64,000 bases of DNA, taken from assembly GCF_024713975.1 (NCBI RefSeq), contig NC_091093.1:19713501-19777500 (forward strand), in the 5' to 3' direction. Below are positions 61,675-64,000 of this stretch, piece by piece (the first letter of the stretch is position 1; each line of letters begins with the position of its first letter). This stretch comes from Paralichthys olivaceus (lineage: Eukaryota; Chordata; Actinopteri; Pleuronectiformes; Paralichthyidae). Both the position numbers and the translations under genes were made by a program. The notes under the pieces are model-generated. The model made no database searches and was not told the origin of the DNA. It worked only from the letters and a program-made list of their open reading frames with translations.

Positions 61675-64000
61675 CTGCAATGAGACAAGAGGGAGACAGA
61701 CAGTGATGGAAGGCGAGAAGGATCTTAAATTCGTGTCTTGATCTCTGTTTACGAAAAGCAGTTTTGCAACTGAAGTGCTCATTACAGAGGCTTTAGAACT
61801 GCGTCAGGTTTCCAAAACGTGTTGTAAAATATGATGAATGAGGGAAGAGCAACAAATTGGTTTGATGCCAGGACGGCAGCCGGCTTGGAGACGTGACGAG
61901 GGACCACTTAACCGCAATGAGATGCAAAAACACACTCTCCCATGCATGACACAGGCACAAACATATCTCTGCACACAAACAGGTGGACCCCATTCACAAA
62001 CACAATGCACAGGAAGCTTTACATCAGATTCCACACAGAACTTGTAAATTTGAAATGCAAGAATTCAAAACGAGTAAACCTGAACATTTATGAAAACCTA
62101 AGGTGCTGCACATCATGGTTTATTACACCTGCACAGACTGTATTTACAGCTGTGTGTTAAAGGTTTATGGCACGGTTACAGAGTGTGTACAAATAACCAC
62201 TGTGTTGAGGAATATGCTGAAGCTGAGGTACTGGTGTGAACAAATCTATCCAGTTTAAGGTGACGGAAACACTGACACCTCAGATTTGGTAAAAATCAAA
62301 CAAAAAAGTTCCCATTTGAGAGACACAGGATCATCTGAAGGGTGAGAAAATTCTCGATCGGCAGGAAAAATGCATGAATGCTGTTGTAATACAGAGTACA
62401 GCTGATTTTTCTTATTTTTACTACCTACTTTTATTGAACCCTATTGAATTCTTGAAGGTGATAACTCCATGCTCTTTCCAGTTGAGTCACATGGACTCTT
62501 CACTCTTTTGTAATGTTTTTCCATCCCAACCTTACAACAAGGAGATGAAGAGCACAGGAGTCGTAAAATTCACACTTAACAGACGAGGTCTCTTTATTTT
62601 CTATTCTGCAGTGAAAGAAAATCAGATGTTAAATGTCGCAGAAAAAAGTAGTTTTTCCATCACACAGAAGAGTCCTGTTCCTCAACTGCCTGAAATGCCT
62701 TGTTTGCATTCCTGTTTCTTTTCCCTTAAAGCATCTTCATACATAATTTTCACTACATTTAAAGAGGTTATACAATTACAGTTTTACATTACAAATATGA
62801 AAGAAAACATAAAAGTTCATATACTTCATTAAAATAAGTCTTGTTTGCAAACGTAGTTCAGGTGTATTGGCTTCTTTATCGTGACTTATCCAACCCGGAA
62901 TTCAATGGGAACCGACCGACTGTATTATAAAGCACCTTTCATACACAGAGGTAGATTCACGCTGCTGAACAGGGACGTTGAAAAACAACAAAGAGATGAT
63001 ATTAAAAGAAAAGAAAAAAGATCTCTGGGGTCTCACAGGGTTAAGTTGGACTAACATGTTTATTTTGGACTTGACTCAGAGATTTAAAATGAGCAGTCCT
63101 GTGGCAGCAAGTGCAGAGCTTTAAAAACAGTGATGTTGTGGGTGGTCTTTTTAGATTTGTTTATAACTCTTGCAGCTGAATTTTGGATGTATTGTAAGTG
63201 CCTGCTTGTCTTAATTATTGATTTTCATGTTTTCTTTTCTTCTGAATTTCAAAGTAGAGCTGTGCACAGCTGATTAAGTGGTGTTGTAAAGTGCCTGCTC
63301 CTGACCTGAGGACTTGGTTGTCCTGTCCCATGCATTCATGGAGCAGTTGTGTATTTTCCCCAGTGTGGACGGGTGGACAGGTTTGCTGATACTGCACTGT
63401 TGATACTAACATCCATGTTTTTCTGAGTGTTACACTGACAAGCTACTTCAAACCTGTGCTGGAGAAGAGCAGCGACTCTACCCACCCACCAAGATATTTG
63501 TTTTTAGAAAAACATTGCATTAAAGATGTTTGTGCTGAGCTGGACAAAAGAGATGTGACATGATGAATAACAAATATAGATGCATTAGTTTACATGCTAG
63601 TTTACTACTACGGTAGGTTGCTTTAGGTTTCTATAACTTCTCCAGTTTTCTGCATTTCGTGCTCGTTTAAAATGTTAATCGTTAAAGCTTATGTTTATTT
63701 TTACATGCGAGATGGGGTTTTTTTCAGACTAGAGGATGGCTTCTTGGTTGAGAGCTGTAGTTGAATTTTACACTCAATGATAAATGTGTTATTTGAACTG
63801 AGTAAATGATTTGAAGCAGCCTCCAGCCTGGAGCTAAATGTTTATCTGAATACAGCTTTTAGTGTCCTGCAGACAGGTGACCTCTTTATGCATCCCGCTG
63901 TATTTCTAATGCATCCACAATACACTCTGTTATTTATCGAGCCGCATCTCATATGTCCAACTCGGCACAAACATTTTCAATACAGAGCAAAGCTGGAGGC
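61675..64000 (-). other. syt7: syt7 intron running off the right edge
   Basis: No exon for the lumenal or transmembrane segment is visible in these 2.3 kb. The 152-codon plus-strand frame at 62374-62832 resembles no known family. Near 63090-63230 the sequence looks faintly repeat-derived, without a firm match. Confidence 0.6.

Noticed and set aside
62374..62832. 152-codon plus-strand frame
   Set aside because: No homology recognised, ordinary intronic base composition and no exon-like borders.

Overview
This window is vertebrate nuclear DNA, almost certainly from a ray-finned (teleost) fish. Four complete protein-coding genes and most of a fifth can be reconstructed with GT-AG splice sites and strongly conserved protein sequence. 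The non-coding DNA carries CA/GA/TA microsatellites and several dispersed repeats that I recognise from percomorph-type fish genomes. That family recognition is from memory, not from a search. There is no operon, CRISPR array, phage or bacterial feature.

Layout from left to right: (1) 1-5.5 kb holds a CpG-rich island (about 1.25-2.65 kb) with an exact NRF1-type palindrome and a good splice donor on the minus strand, probably a promoter whose gene is not identified. (2) cend1 (+) has a single coding exon at 5.5-5.8 kb. (3) polr2l (+) lies at 8.2-9.55 kb, converging on (4) cpsf7 (-), eight coding exons at 10.7-15.2 kb. (5) sdhaf2 (+), four exons at 15.9-19.1 kb, starts 0.7 kb from cpsf7 in a head-to-head arrangement. 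(6) 19.5-25 kb has no recognisable gene, and part of it is probably the syt7 3' UTR. (7) syt7 (-) fills 25.06 kb to the right edge. Eleven coding exons are present, including both C2 domains and four optional linker exons. The exons for the N-terminus and membrane anchor lie beyond base 64000.

The gene order matters. From memory of the human map, CPSF7 and SDHAF2 are adjacent and divergent at 11q12 with SYT7 nearby, whereas CEND1 and POLR2L are at 11p15.5. The window therefore joins two human neighbourhoods. The human intervening genes PPP1R32 and LRRC10B are not visible between sdhaf2 and syt7.

The genes do not form one pathway. polr2l and cpsf7 serve general mRNA synthesis and 3'-end processing, sdhaf2 serves mitochondrial complex II assembly, and cend1 and syt7 are neuronal or secretory membrane proteins. 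I found no convincing undescribed system. The observations most worth a second look are the four phase-matched optional linker exons of syt7, the unusual N-terminus and histidine-rich linker of this cpsf7, the compact cpsf7/sdhaf2 promoter, and a TTAGCTAA palindrome that recurs at promoter-like positions. All exon boundaries were worked out by eye from splice consensus, reading frame and remembered homologues; no alignment or expression data were used.
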